Assembly (NCBI GenBank): GCA_947650365.1
Contig: CANTAL010000027.1
Location: 1,116,001-1,180,000, forward strand
Length of the DNA stretch: 64,000 nucleotides
Reading direction: 5' to 3'
Origin: Chamaelirium japonicum
Taxonomy: Eukaryota; Streptophyta; Magnoliopsida; Liliales; Melanthiaceae
Made by a program: the position numbers and the translations under genes. Position 1 is the stretch's first letter, and the number at the start of each line of letters is the position of its first letter. This document shows positions 1-11,703 of the stretch, piece after piece. The notes beneath the pieces were generated by a model. The model did no database searches, had not been told where the DNA came from, and worked only from the letters and a program-made list of their open reading frames with translations.

Positions 1-344
1 TAATTCATTCATACGATGCACCCTAATTCCTTCGTATGATCCATTCTAATTCATTCGCTCGAATGTATCCATTCTAATTCATACGTACGATTCATTCTAA
101 TTCATTCATACGATCCAATCTAATTCATTCATACTATCCATTCTAATTCATGCGCACGAATGTATCCATGGGAATGAATCCATTCTAATTCATTCGTACG
201 ATCCATTCTAATTCATTCGTACGATCCACTCTAATTCATTTGCATGATTCATTCATACGATTCATTCTAATTCATTTGCACAATCCCTTCTAATTCATTC
301 GCACGATTCATTTGTATGATCCATTCTAATTCATTCGTACGAAT
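1..344 (+). repeat. Satellite block, F orientation
   Basis: F-oriented units, already running at the window edge. The block includes a CCACCC-type unit near the start (written CACCC here), a 28-mer with a CGCTCGAATGT linker, and a shortened stretch around 241-262. It ends at the palindromic join CATTCGTACGAAT. Confidence 0.9.
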
Positions 345-668
345 AGAATGAATTAGAATAGATACATTCGTGCGAATGAATTAGAATGGATCATATGAAT
401 GAATTAGATTGGATCGGAATGGATCGTACGAATAAATTGGAATGGATACATTTGTGCGAATGAATTAGAAAGGATCATATGAATGAATTAGAATGGATCG
501 TATGAAGGAATTAGAATGGATCGTACATATGAATTAGAATGTATACATTCATGTGAATGAATTAGAATGGATCGTACGAAGTAATTAGAATGGATCATAC
601 GAATGAAATAGAATGGGTCGTACGAAGGAAATAGAATGGATCATGCGAATGAATTAGAATAGAATGGA
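345..668 (-). repeat. Satellite block, R orientation
   Basis: R-oriented units with several 28-mers (GGATACATTCGTGCG). A GTACATATG unit is followed by a 28-mer reading ACATTCATGTGAATG, which is the CCCATGAATGT module in reverse. The block ends at a perfect palindromic join, GAATGGATCCATTC. Confidence 0.9.
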
Positions 669-803
669 TCCATTCTAATTCATTCGTACGATCCATTCTA
701 ATTCATTCACACAATCTATTCTAATTCATTCGTACGATCCATTCTAATTCATTTGTACGATCCATTCTAATTCGTTCGTATGATCCATTCTATTTCATTC
801 GTA
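669..803 (+). repeat. Short satellite block, F orientation
   Basis: About six F units, including a CACAATCTATTC unit and a TATTTC unit. It turns to R at CATTCGTATGAATG, a CGTACG-type palindrome with one change. Confidence 0.88.
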
Positions 804-835
804 TGAATGAATTAGAATGAATTATAATGGATCGT
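804..835 (-). repeat. Very short R block, about 1.5 units
   Basis: About 32 bp of R satellite between two F blocks. The right join is GGATCGTACAATC, again centred on the linker palindrome. Confidence 0.85.
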
Positions 836-992
836 ACAATCTATTCTAATCTATTCGTATGATCTATTCTAATTCATTTGCACGATCCATTCTAATTCCT
901 TTATACGATCCATTCTAATTCAATCGTACGATCTAATTTATTCGCACGAGCCATTCTAATTCATTCATATGATCCATTCTATTTCATTCGTA
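836..992 (+). repeat. Short satellite block, F orientation
   Basis: About seven F units. Several are irregular, for example two successive CTATTCTAATC cores and one unit missing several core bases at about 930. It ends in a TATTTC unit at the join CATTCGTACAAAGG. Confidence 0.88.
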
Positions 993-1365
993 CAAAGGAA
1001 TTAGAATGGATCATACGACAAATGAATTAGAATAAATTAGAATGGATCGTGCGAATGTAATTAGAATGGATCGTATGAAAGAATTAGAATAAATTAGAAT
1101 GGATCGTATGAATGAATTAGAATGGATTAGAATGGATCGTATGAATGAATTAGAATGGATTAGAATGGATCGTATGAAGGAATTAGAATGGTTCGTACGA
1201 ATGAATTAGAATGAATACATTCGTGCGAATGAATTAGAATGGATCGTATGAATGAATTAGATTGGATCGTATGAATGAATTATAATGGATCGTATGAATG
1301 AATTAGAATGGATAGTACGAATGAATTAGAATGGATCGTACGAAGGAATTAGAATGCATACATTC
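993..1365 (-). repeat. Satellite block, R orientation, with 33-bp units
   Basis: R units. Several are lengthened by 10 bp (GAATGGATTAGAATGG), giving 33-mers that repeat nearly identically around 1105-1170. One 28-mer is present. The block turns to F near 1366 at CATTCGTACGATCC. Confidence 0.88.
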
Positions 1366-1519
1366 GTACGATCCTTTCTAATTCATTCATACAATCCATT
1401 CTAATTTTTTCGCACGAATGTATCCATTCTAATTCATTCGTACGATCCACCCTAATTCCTTCGTATGATCCATTCTAATTCTTTCACACGAATGTATCCA
1501 TTATAATTCATTCGCACGA
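1366..1519 (+). repeat. Short satellite block, F orientation
   Basis: F units including a 28-mer, then the CCACCC unit followed by CCTTCGTATG and another 28-mer. This is the fixed-order CCACCC module found throughout the window. Confidence 0.88.
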
Positions 1520-1818
1520 TCATATGAATGAATTAGAATGGATCGTATGAATGAATTAGAATGGATCGTGCGAATGAATTAGAATGGATCGTAAGAATGA
1601 ATTCGAATGGATCATACGAATGGATTTGAATGGATACATTCATGCGTATGAATTAGAATGGATCATACGAATGGATTTCAATGGATACATTCGTGCGTAT
1701 GAATTAGAATGGATCATACGAAGGAATTAGGGTGGATCGTACGAATGAATTAGAATGGATACATTCGTGCGAAAGAATTAGAATGGATTGTATGAATGAA
1801 TTAGAATAGATCGTACAA
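1520..1818 (-). repeat. Satellite block, R orientation
   Basis: R units. Two nearly identical runs (about 1596-1660 and 1660-1720) each contain a GGATTTGAATGG or GGATTTCAATGG core, a 28-mer and a CATACG linker. The GGAATTAGGGTGG unit, the reverse form of the CCACCC unit, lies at about 1724. Confidence 0.88.
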
Positions 1819-2079
1819 ATGTATCCATTCTAATTCCTTCGTACGATCCATTCTAATGCATTCGTACGATCCATTCTAATTCATTCCCATTCTAATTCAT
1901 TCATACGATGCAATCTAATTCATTCATACGATCCATTCTAATTCATTCACACGAATGTATCCATTCTAATTCATTCGTACGATCCATTCTAATTCATTCG
2001 TACAATCCATTCTAATTCATTCATACGATCCATTCTAATTCATTTGCACGAATGTATCAATCTAATTCATTAGCACGAA
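1819..2079 (+). repeat. Satellite block, F orientation
   Basis: F units with two complete 28-mers. One unit is cut short (ATTCCCATTC near 1887). The block ends around an ATTAGCAC linker and a GAATTC palindrome, where the strand turns. Confidence 0.88.
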
Positions 2080-2624
2080 TTCATTAGAATGGATCGTACG
2101 AATGAATTAGAATGGATTAGAATGGATCGTATGAATGAATTCGAATGGATCGTACGAATGAATTAGAATGGATCGTGCTAATGAATTAGAAGGATCGTAT
2201 GAATGAATTAGAATAGATTGTGCGAATGAATTAGAATGGATCGTACGAATGAATTAGAATGGATCGTATAAATGAATTAGATTGGATCGTATGAATGAAT
2301 TAGAATGGATCGTACCTATGAACTAGAATGGATACATTCATGGGAATGAATTAGAATGGATCGTACGAATAAATTAGAATGGATCGTGCGAATAAATTAG
2401 AATGGATCGTACGAAGGAATTTAGAATGGATCGTATAAATGAATTAAATTGGATCGTATGAATGAATTAGAATAGATCGTATGAATGAATTAGAATGGAT
2501 CGTGCGAACGAATTTGAATGGATCGTATGAATGAATTAGATTGGATCGTATGAATGAATTAGAATGGATCGTATGAATGAATTAGAATGGATCGTACGAA
2601 TGAATTAAAATGAATTAGAATGGA
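2080..2624 (-). repeat. Satellite block, R orientation
   Basis: Mostly R 23-mers. One module reads GTACCTATG followed by ACATTCATGGGAATG at about 2310-2350, the reverse of the CCCATGAATGT module. The block ends at a GGATCCATTC palindromic join preceded by a 10-bp-lengthened unit. Confidence 0.9.
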
Positions 2625-3046
2625 TCCATTCTAATTCCTTCGTACGATCCATTCTAATTCATTCAATTCCCATGAATGTATCCATTCTAATTCATACTTA
2701 CGATCCATTCTAATTCATTCATAATGTACGATCCCTTATAATTCCTTCGTACGATCCATTCTAATTCATTCGTACAATCCAATCTAATTCATACAATCCA
2801 ATCTAATTCATTCATATGATCCATTCTAATTCATTCTAATTCATTTATACGATCCATTCTAATTTATTCATACGATCCATTCTAATTCACTCATACGATC
2901 CATTCTAATTCATTCATACGATCCATTCTAATTCATTCGCACGAATGTATCCATTCTAATTCATTCGTACGATCCATTCTAATTCATTCGCACGATCCAT
3001 TCTAATTCATTCGTACGATCCATTCTAATTCTAATTGATTCTAATT
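2625..3046 (+). repeat. Satellite block, F orientation
   Basis: F units. The left part carries the CCATGAATGT linker followed by a TACTTACG linker and an ATAATGTACG irregularity. The last units are lengthened (CTAATTCTAATTGATTC) just before the turn at TTCATTAGAA. Confidence 0.88.
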
Positions 3047-3974
3047 CATTAGAATGGATCGTACGAATGAATTAGAATGGATACATTCGTGCGAATGAAT
3101 TAGAATGGATTGTATGAATGAATTAGAATGGATTAGAATGGATACATTCGTACGAATGAATTAGAAATGGATTAGCATGGATCGTTTCAATTAGAATGGA
3201 TCGTATGAATGAGTAAGAATGGATCATGCGAATGAATTAGAATGGATCATGCTAATGAATTAGAATGGATCGTACGAATGAATTAGAATGGATCGTATGA
3301 ATGAATTAGAATAGATCGTGCGAATGAATTAGAATGGATCGTACGAATGAATTAGAATGGATACATTCGTGCGAATGAATTAGAATGGATCGCACGAATG
3401 AGTAAGAATGGATCATACAAATGAATGGATCGTACGAATGAATTAGAATGGATACATTCGGGCGAATGAATTAGAATGGATCGTACGAATGAGTAAGAAT
3501 GGATCGTACGAATGAAATAGAATGGATCGTACGAATGAATTAGAATGGATCGTGCTAATGAATTAGAATGGATCGTACAAATGAATTAGAATACATTGTG
3601 CGTTTGAATTAGAATGGATCGTACGAATGAATTAGAATGGATACATTCGTGTGAATGAATTAGAATGGATCGTATGAATGAATTATATTGGATCGTATGA
3701 ATGAATTAGAATGGTTCGTACCTATGAATTAGAATGGATACATTCATGGGAATGAATTAGAATGGATCGTACGAAGGAATTAGAATGGATCATACGAATG
3801 AATTAGAATAGATACATTCGTGCAAAAGAATTAGAATGGATTGTATGAATGAATTAGAATGGATCGTGCAAATGAATTAGAATGGATCGTACGAAGGATT
3901 TAGAATGGATCGTACGAAGGAATTATAATGGATCGTATGAAGGAATTAGAATGGATCGTACGAATAAATTAGAA
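3047..3974 (-). repeat. Satellite block, R orientation
   Basis: R units with many 28-mers and repeated GAGTAAGAATGG units (reverse of CTTACTC). The GTACCTATG / ACATTCATGGG module is at about 3719-3750, followed by CGAAGG-linked units to 3960. A 65-codon open frame reaching into the next block (3882-4079) is only repeat translation. Confidence 0.9.
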
Positions 3975-6533
3975 TCAATCCATTCTAATTTATATGTACG
4001 ATCCATTCTAATTCATTCTAATATCCATTCTAATTCATTTGCACAATCTATTCTAATTCATTCATACGATCCATTCTAAATCATTCGCACGAAAGTATCC
4101 ATTCTAATTCATTCATACGATCCATTCTAATTCATTCGTACGATCCATTCTAATTCATTCGTACGATCCATTCTAATTTATTCGCACGATCCATTCTAAT
4201 TCATTCATACAATCCATTCTAATTCTTTTGCACGAATGTATCCATTCTAATTCATTCTTACGATCCACCCTAATTCCTTCGTATGATCCATTCTAATTCA
4301 TTCGCACGAATGTATCCATTCTAATTCATTCGTACGATCCATTCAAATTCATTCATACGATCCATTCTAATTCATTCATACGATCCATTCTAATTCATTC
4401 GCACGAATGTATCCATTCTAATTCATTCATGCGATCCATTCTAATTCTTTCGCACAATCAATTCTAATTCATTCGTACGATCCATTCTAATTCATTCGCA
4501 CGATCCATTCTAATTCATTTGCACGATCCATTCTAATTCATTCATACAATCCATTCTAATTCTTTTGCATGAATGTATCCTTTCTAATTCAGTCGTACGA
4601 TCCATTCTAATTCCTTCGAACGATCCAGTCTAATTCCTTCAAACGATCCATTCTATTTCATTCGATGATCCATCCTAATTCCTTCATACGATCCATTCTA
4701 ATTCATTCCCATGAATGTATCCATTCTAATTCATACGTACGATCCATTCTAATTCATTCATACGATCCAATCTAATTCATTCATACGATCCATTCTAATT
4801 CATTCGCACGAATGTATACATTCTAATTCATTCGTATGATCCAGTCTAATTCATTCGCACTATCTATTCTAATTCATTCGTCCGATCCATTTCAATTTAT
4901 TTGTACGATCTATTCTAATTCATTCATTCGATCCATTCTAATTCATTCGTACGATCCATTCTTACTCTTTCGTACGATCCATTCTAATTCATTAGCACGA
5001 ATGTATCCATTCTAATTCATTCGTACGATCTATTCTAATTTATTCACACGATCCATTCTAATTCAATCGTACGATCCATTCTAATTCATTCGTATGATCC
5101 ATTCTAATTCATTCGCACGATCCATTCTAATTCATTCATACAATCCATTCTAATTCATTCATACAATCCATTCTAATTGTTTTGCATGAATGTATCCATT
5201 CTAATTCATTCGTACGATCCATTCTAATTCATTCGCACAATCTATTCTAATTCATTCGTACGATCCATTCTAATTCATTAGCACGATCCATTCTAATTCA
5301 TTTGTACGATCCATTCTATTTCATTCATACGATCCATTCTTACTCATTCGTACGATCCATTCTATTTCATTCATATGATCCATTCTAATTCATTCGTACG
5401 ATCCATTCTAATTCATTCGCACAAATAAATCCATTCTAATTCATTCATACGATCCATTCTAATTCATTCGCACGATCCATTCTAATTCATTCCTACGATC
5501 CATTCTAATTCAATCGTACGATCCATTCTAATTCATTCGCACGATCCATTCTAATTCATTCATACGATCCATTCTAATTCATTCATACAATCCATTCTAA
5601 TTCATTCGCAAGAATGTATCCATTCTAATTCATTCGTATGATCCATTCTAATTCATTCGCATGATCCATTCTAATTTATTCATATGATCCATTCTAATTC
5701 ATTCGTACGATCCATTCTAATTCATTCGCACAATCTTTTCTAATTCATTCGTACGATCCATCCTAATTCATTAGCACGATCCATTCTAATTCATTCGTAC
5801 AATCTATTCTATTTCATTCGTACAATCCATTCTTACTCATTCGTACGATCCATTCTAATTCATTCACACGAATGTATCCATTCTAATTCATTCATACGAT
5901 CCATTCTAATTCATTCGCACGATCTATTCTAATTCATTCATACGATCCATTCTAATTCATTCGTACGATCCATTCTAATTCATTCGCACAATCTATTCTA
6001 ATTCATTCGTACTATCCATTCTAATTCATTAGCACGATCCATTCTAATTCATTCGTACGATCCATTCTATTTCATTCGTACAATCCATTCTTACTCATTC
6101 GTACAATCCATTCTAATTTATTCGCATGAATTTATCTATTTTAATTCATTCGTACGATCCATTCTAATTCATTCGCATGATCCATTCTAATTCATTCATA
6201 CGCTCCATTCTAATTCATTCGTACGATTCATTCTAATTCATTCGCACGATCCATTCTAATTCATTCATACGATTCATTCTAATTTATTCATATAATCCAT
6301 TCTAATTCTTTCGCACGAATGTATCCATTCTAATTCATTCGTACGATCCACCCTAATTCCTTCGTATGATCCATTCCAATTCATTCGCACGAATGTATCC
6401 ATTCTAATTCATTCATACGATCCATTCGAATTCATTCATACGATCCATTCTATTTCATTCGTAAGATCCATTCTAATTCATTCGCACGAATGTATCCATT
6501 CTAATTCATTCGTACGATCCATTCTAATTCATT

Positions 6534-8377
6534 CGCAAGATCCAATCTAGTTTATTCGCATGATCCATTCTAATTCATTCATATGATCCATTCTATTTCA
6601 TTCGTACGATCCATTCTTACTCATTTGTACGATCCATTCTAATTCATTCGTACGAATGTATCCATTCTAATTCATTCGTACGATCCATTCTAATTCATTC
6701 GCACGATCCATTCTAATTCATTCATACGATCCATTCTAATTCATTCGTACGATCCATTCTAATTCATTCATACGATCCATTCTAATTCTTTAGCACGATC
6801 CATTCTAATTCATTCATACGATCCATTCTAATTCATATGATCCATTCTAATTCATTCATACGATCCATTCTATTTCATTCGTATGATCCATTCTAATTAA
6901 TTCATACGATCCATTCTATTTCATTCGTACAATCCATTCTTACTCATTCGTACGATCCATTCTAATTCATTCGCACGATCCAATCTAATTCATTCGCACG
7001 ATCCATTCTAATTCATTCGTACGATCCATTCTATTTCATTCGTACGATCCATTCTTACTCATTCGTACGATCCATTCTAATTCATTCGCACGAAGGTATC
7101 CATTCTAATTCATTCGTACGATCCATTCTAATTCATTCGTACGATCCATTCTAATTCATTCATACAATCTATTCTAATTCTTTCGTATGAATGTATCCAT
7201 TCTAATTCATTCGTACGATCCATTCTAATTCGTTCGCACGATCCATTCTAATTCATTCATATGATCCATTCTAATTCATTTGAACGTTCCATTCTAATTC
7301 ATACGTACGATCCATTCAAATTCATTCATACGATCCATTCTAATTCATTCATACGATCTATTCTAATTCATTCGCACGAATGTATTCATTCTAATTCATT
7401 CGTACGATCCATTCTAATTCATTCGCACGATCCAATCTAATTTATTCGCACGATCCATTCAAATTCATTCGTACGATCCATTCTATTTCATTCATACGAT
7501 CCATTCTTACTCATTCGTACGATACATTCTAATTCATTCGCACGAATGTATCCATTCTAATTCATTCGTACGATCCATTCTAATTCATTCGCACGATCCA
7601 TTCTAATTCATTCATACGATCCATTCTAATTAGTTCGTACGATCCATTCTAATTCATTCGCACAATCTATTCTACTTCATTCATATGATCCATTCTAATT
7701 CATTAGCACGATCCATTCTAATTCATTCGTACGATCCATTCTAATTCATTCATGAAAAAGAATTAGAATGGATTGCACGATTGTATCCATTCTAATTCAT
7801 TCATACGATCCATTCTAATTCCTTCGTACGATCCATTCTATTTCATTCGTACGATCCATTCTATTTCATTCGTATGATCCATTCTAATTCCTTCGTTCGA
7901 TCCATTCTAATTCATTCCCATGAATGTATCCATTCTAATTCATTCATATGATCCATTCATTCGTACGATCCATTCTAATTCATTCATATGATCCAATCTA
8001 ATTCATTCATACGATCCATTCTAATTCATTCGCACGAATGTATCCATTCTAATTCATTCGTACGATCCATTCTAATTCATTCGCACAATCTATTCTAATT
8101 CATTCGTACGATCCATTCTATTTCATTAGCACGATCCATTCTAATTCATTCGTACGATCCATTCTATTTCATTCTTACTCATTCGTACGATCCATTCTAA
8201 TTCATTCGCACGAATATATCCATTCTAATTCATTCGTACGATCCATTCAAATTCATTCACACGATCCATTCTAATTCATTCATACGATCCGATCTAATTC
8301 ATTCATATGATCCATTCTAATTCATTTGCACGAATGTATCCATTCTAATTCATTCGTACGATCCATTCTCATTCATT
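6534..8377 (+). repeat. 1.84-kb higher-order duplication, left copy
   Basis: This copy starts at a rare CGCAAGATCC linker followed by an ATCTAGTTTATTC core. The same rare units appear 1,844 bp downstream. Another rare landmark, a one-unit flip reading AAAAAGAATTAGAATGG, begins at about 7755 here and 1,844 bp later in the right copy. The spacing of CTTACTC units (322, 119, 452, 666) closely parallels the right copy (324, 116, 472, 620). A 17-bp extra piece near 7950 accounts for an offset of 1,827 further on. Confidence 0.9.
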
Positions 8378-10204
8378 CGCAAGATCCAATCTAGTTTATT
8401 CGTATGATCCATTCTAATTTATTCGTATGATCCATTCTATTTCATTCGTACGATCCATTCTTACTCATTTGTACGATCCATTCTAATTCATTCGCACGAA
8501 TGTATCCATTATAATTCATTCGTACGATCCATTCTAATTAATTCGCATGATCCATTCTAATTCATTCATACGATCCATTCTAAGTTATTCGTACGATCCA
8601 TTCTAATTCATTCATACGATCCATTCTAATTCTTTAGCACGATCCATTCTAATTCATTCATACGATCCATTCTAATTTATACGATCCATTCTAATTCATT
8701 CATACGATCCATTCTATTTCATTCGTATGATCCATTCTAATTAATTCATGCGATCCATTCTATTTCATTCGTACGATCCATTCTTACTCATTCGTACGAT
8801 CCATTCTAATTCATTCGCACGATCCAATCTAATTCATTCTCACGATCCATTCTAATTCATTCGTACGATCCATTCTTTTTCATTCGTACGATCCATTCTT
8901 ACTCATTCGTACGATCCATTCTAATTCATTCACACGAAGGTATCCATTCTAATTCATTCGTACGATCCATTCTAATTCATTCACACGATCCATTCTAATT
9001 CATTCGTACGATCCATTCTAATTCATTCATACAATCCATTCTAATTCTTTCGTACGAATGTATCCATTCTAATTCATTCGTACGATCCATTCTAATTCGT
9101 TCGCACGATCCATTTTAATTCATTCATATGATCCATTCTAATTCATTTGAACGTTCCATTCTATATCATACGTACGATCCATTCGAATTCATTCATACGA
9201 TCCATTCTAATACATTCATACGATATATTCTAATTCATTCGCACGAATGTATTCATTCTAATTCATTCGTACGATCCATTCTAATTCATTCGCACGATCC
9301 AATCTAATTTATTCGCACGATCCATTTAAATTCATTCGTACGATCCATTCTATTTCATTCATACGATCCATTCTTACTTATTCGTACGATCCATTCTAAT
9401 TCATTCGCACGAATGTATCCATTCTAATTCATTCGTACGATCCATTCTAATTCATTCATACGATCCATTCTAATTTGTTCGTACGATCCATTCAAATTCA
9501 TTCGCACAATCTATTCTACTTCATTCGTATGATCCATTCTAATTCATTAGAACGATCCATTCTAATTCATTCGTACGATCCATTCTAATTCATTTATGCA
9601 AAAGAATTAGAATGGATTGCACGAATGTATCCATTCTAATTCATTCGTACGATCCATTCTAATTCCTTCGTACGATCCATTCTATTTCATTCGTACGATC
9701 CATTCTATTTCATTCGTATGATCCATTCTAATTCCTTCATTCGATCCATTCTAATTCATTCCCATGAATGTATCCATTCTAATTCATACGTACGATCCAT
9801 TCTAATTCATTCATATGATCCAATCTAATTCATTCATACGATCCATTCTAATTCATTCGCACGAATGTATCCATTCTAATTCATTCGTACGATCCATTCT
9901 AATTCATTCGCACAATCTATTCTAATTCATTCGTACGATCCATTCTATTTCATTAGCACGATCCATTCTAATTCATTCGTACGATCCATTCTATTTCATT
10001 CTTACTCATTCGTACGATCCATTCTAATTCATTCGCACGAATGTATCCATTCTAATTCATTCGTACGATCCATTCTAATTCATTCACACGATCCATTCTA
10101 ATTCATTCATACGATCCAATCTAATTCATTCATATGATCCATTCTAATTCATTCGCACGAATGTATCCATTCTAATTCATTCGTACGATCCATTCTAATT
10201 CATT
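8378..10204 (+). repeat. 1.84-kb higher-order duplication, right copy
   Basis: It matches 6534-8377 unit for unit, including the CGCAAGATCC start, the paired TATTTC/CTTACTC units, the one-unit flip at about 9597 and a shared 18-bp-class deletion (TATTTCATTCTTACTC) at about 9993. It is not repeated a third time: at 10204 the sequence continues with CGCACAATCTATTC instead of CGCAAGATCC. Confidence 0.9.
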
Positions 10205-11504
10205 CGCACAATCTATTCTAATTCATTCGTACGATCCATTCTAATTTCTTAGCATGATCCATTATAATTCATTCGTACAGTTCATTCTTTTTCATTCGTA
10301 CGATCCATTCTTACTCATTCGTACGATCCATTCTAATTCATTCGCACGAATGTATCCATTCTAATTCATTCGTACGATCCATTCTAATTCATTCGCACGA
10401 TCCATTCTAATTCATTCATACGATCCATTCTAATTCATTCGTACGATCCATTCTAATTTATTCGCACGATCCATTCTAATTCATTCATACGATCCATTCT
10501 AATTCATTCATACAATCCATTCTAATTCTTTCACTCTAATGTATCCATTCAAATTCATTCGTACGATCCAATCTAATTCCTTCGTATGATCCATTCTAAT
10601 TCATTCGCACGAATGTATCCATTCTAATTCATTCGTACGATCCATTCGAATTCATTCATACGATCCATTCTAATTCATTCATAAGAACCATTCTAATTCA
10701 TTCGCACGAATGTATCCATTCTAATTTATTCGCACGATCCTTTCTAATTCATCCGCACAATCTATTCTAATTCATTCGTACGATCCATTCTAATTCATTA
10801 GCATGATCTATTCTAATTCATTCGTACGATCTATTCTATTTCATTCGTACGAGCCATTCTTACTCATTAGCACAATCCATTCTAATTCATTCGCACGATC
10901 CATTCTAATTCGTTCATACGATCCATTCTAATTCATTCATACAATCCATTCTAATTCTTTCGCACGAATGTATCCATTCTAATTCATTCGTACGATCCAC
11001 CCTAATTCCTTCGTATGATCCATTCTAATTCATTCGCACGAATGTATCCATTCTAATTCATTTGTACGATCCATTCGAATTCATTCATACGTTCTATTCT
11101 AATTCATTCATACGATCCATTCTAATTCATTCGCACGAATGTATCCATTCTAATTCATTCGCACGAATGTATCCATTCTAATTCATTCGTACGATCCATT
11201 CTAATTCATTCGCATGATCTATTCTAATTCATTCGTACGATCCATTCTAATTCATTAGCACGATCCATTCTAATTCATTCGTACGATCCATTCTATTTCA
11301 TTCGTACGATCCATTCTTACTCATTCGTACGTTCCATTATAATTCATTCGCACGAATGTATCCATTCTCGTACGATCCATTCAAATTCATTCGTACGATC
11401 CATTCTAATTCATTCGTACGATCCATTCTAATTCATTCGCACGATCCATTCTAATTCGTTCGCACAATCTATTCTAATTCATTCGTAATTCATTCGCACG
11501 ATCA

Positions 11505-11598
11505 TTCAGGTGTTTAGGTTGTGGCCTCAGACTTTGTATTTGGTTGAATACAAAGGTGCACCTTTGAATGTTAGTTGATCGTGGGGAGACCCTGTGTG
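11505..11598 (-). other. Element E, copy 1a, full length, reverse
   Basis: Read on the minus strand, the element runs from ACACAGGGTCTCCCCACG through AACATTCAAAGGTGCACC to CTAAACACCTGAATGATCG. It matches the 54.8-kb copy end to end with a few substitutions. It contains the 16-base perfect palindrome CAAAGGTGCACCTTTG (11551-11566) and an adjoining hairpin, CTTTGTATT with AATACAAAG around a six-base loop. Function unknown. Confidence 0.85.
11551..11566. other. Perfect 16-bp palindrome in E copy 1a
   Basis: CAAAGGTGCACCTTTG equals its own reverse complement. It overlaps a stem-loop (11530-11553) formed by CTTTGTATT and AATACAAAG, so CAAAG/CTTTG pairings alternate three times and could extrude as a cruciform. 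Confidence 0.9.
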
Positions 11599-11613
11599 AT
11601 CCATTCTAATTTA

Positions 11614-11677
11614 TTCAAAGGTGCACCTTTGTATTCAACCAAATACAAAGTCTGAGGCCGCAACGTAAACTCCTGAA
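11614..11677 (+). other. Element E, copy 1b, truncated
   Basis: Forward E, starting at TTCAAAGGTGCACC directly after 14 bases of satellite, so it lacks the ACACAGGGTC...CAACTAAC head. It keeps the palindrome (11616-11631) and the tail CTGAGGCCGCAACG...CCTGAATG, then passes into R satellite. Confidence 0.85.
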
Positions 11678-11703
11678 TGATTGTGCGAACGAATTACGAA
11701 TGA

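Larger units (their letters stand above)
3975..11505 (+). repeat. Long satellite block, F orientation
   Basis: About 7.5 kb of F units with strong higher-order order. The TATTTC unit then CTTACTC unit pair recurs at many sites. ATTAGCAC linkers, CACAATCTATTC units and the CCACCC module recur between them. Two one-unit flips to R lie at about 7755-7780 and 9597-9620 in corresponding places of a 1.84-kb tandem duplication. The block ends at the first non-satellite island. Confidence 0.95.

Noticed and set aside
3882-4079. 65-codon open frame, + strand, crossing the R-to-F turn near 3975
   Set aside because: It is entirely satellite. The protein is the repeat translated in both orientations (LESI/RSILIHSN blocks). 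No ribosome site, domain or codon signal supports it.
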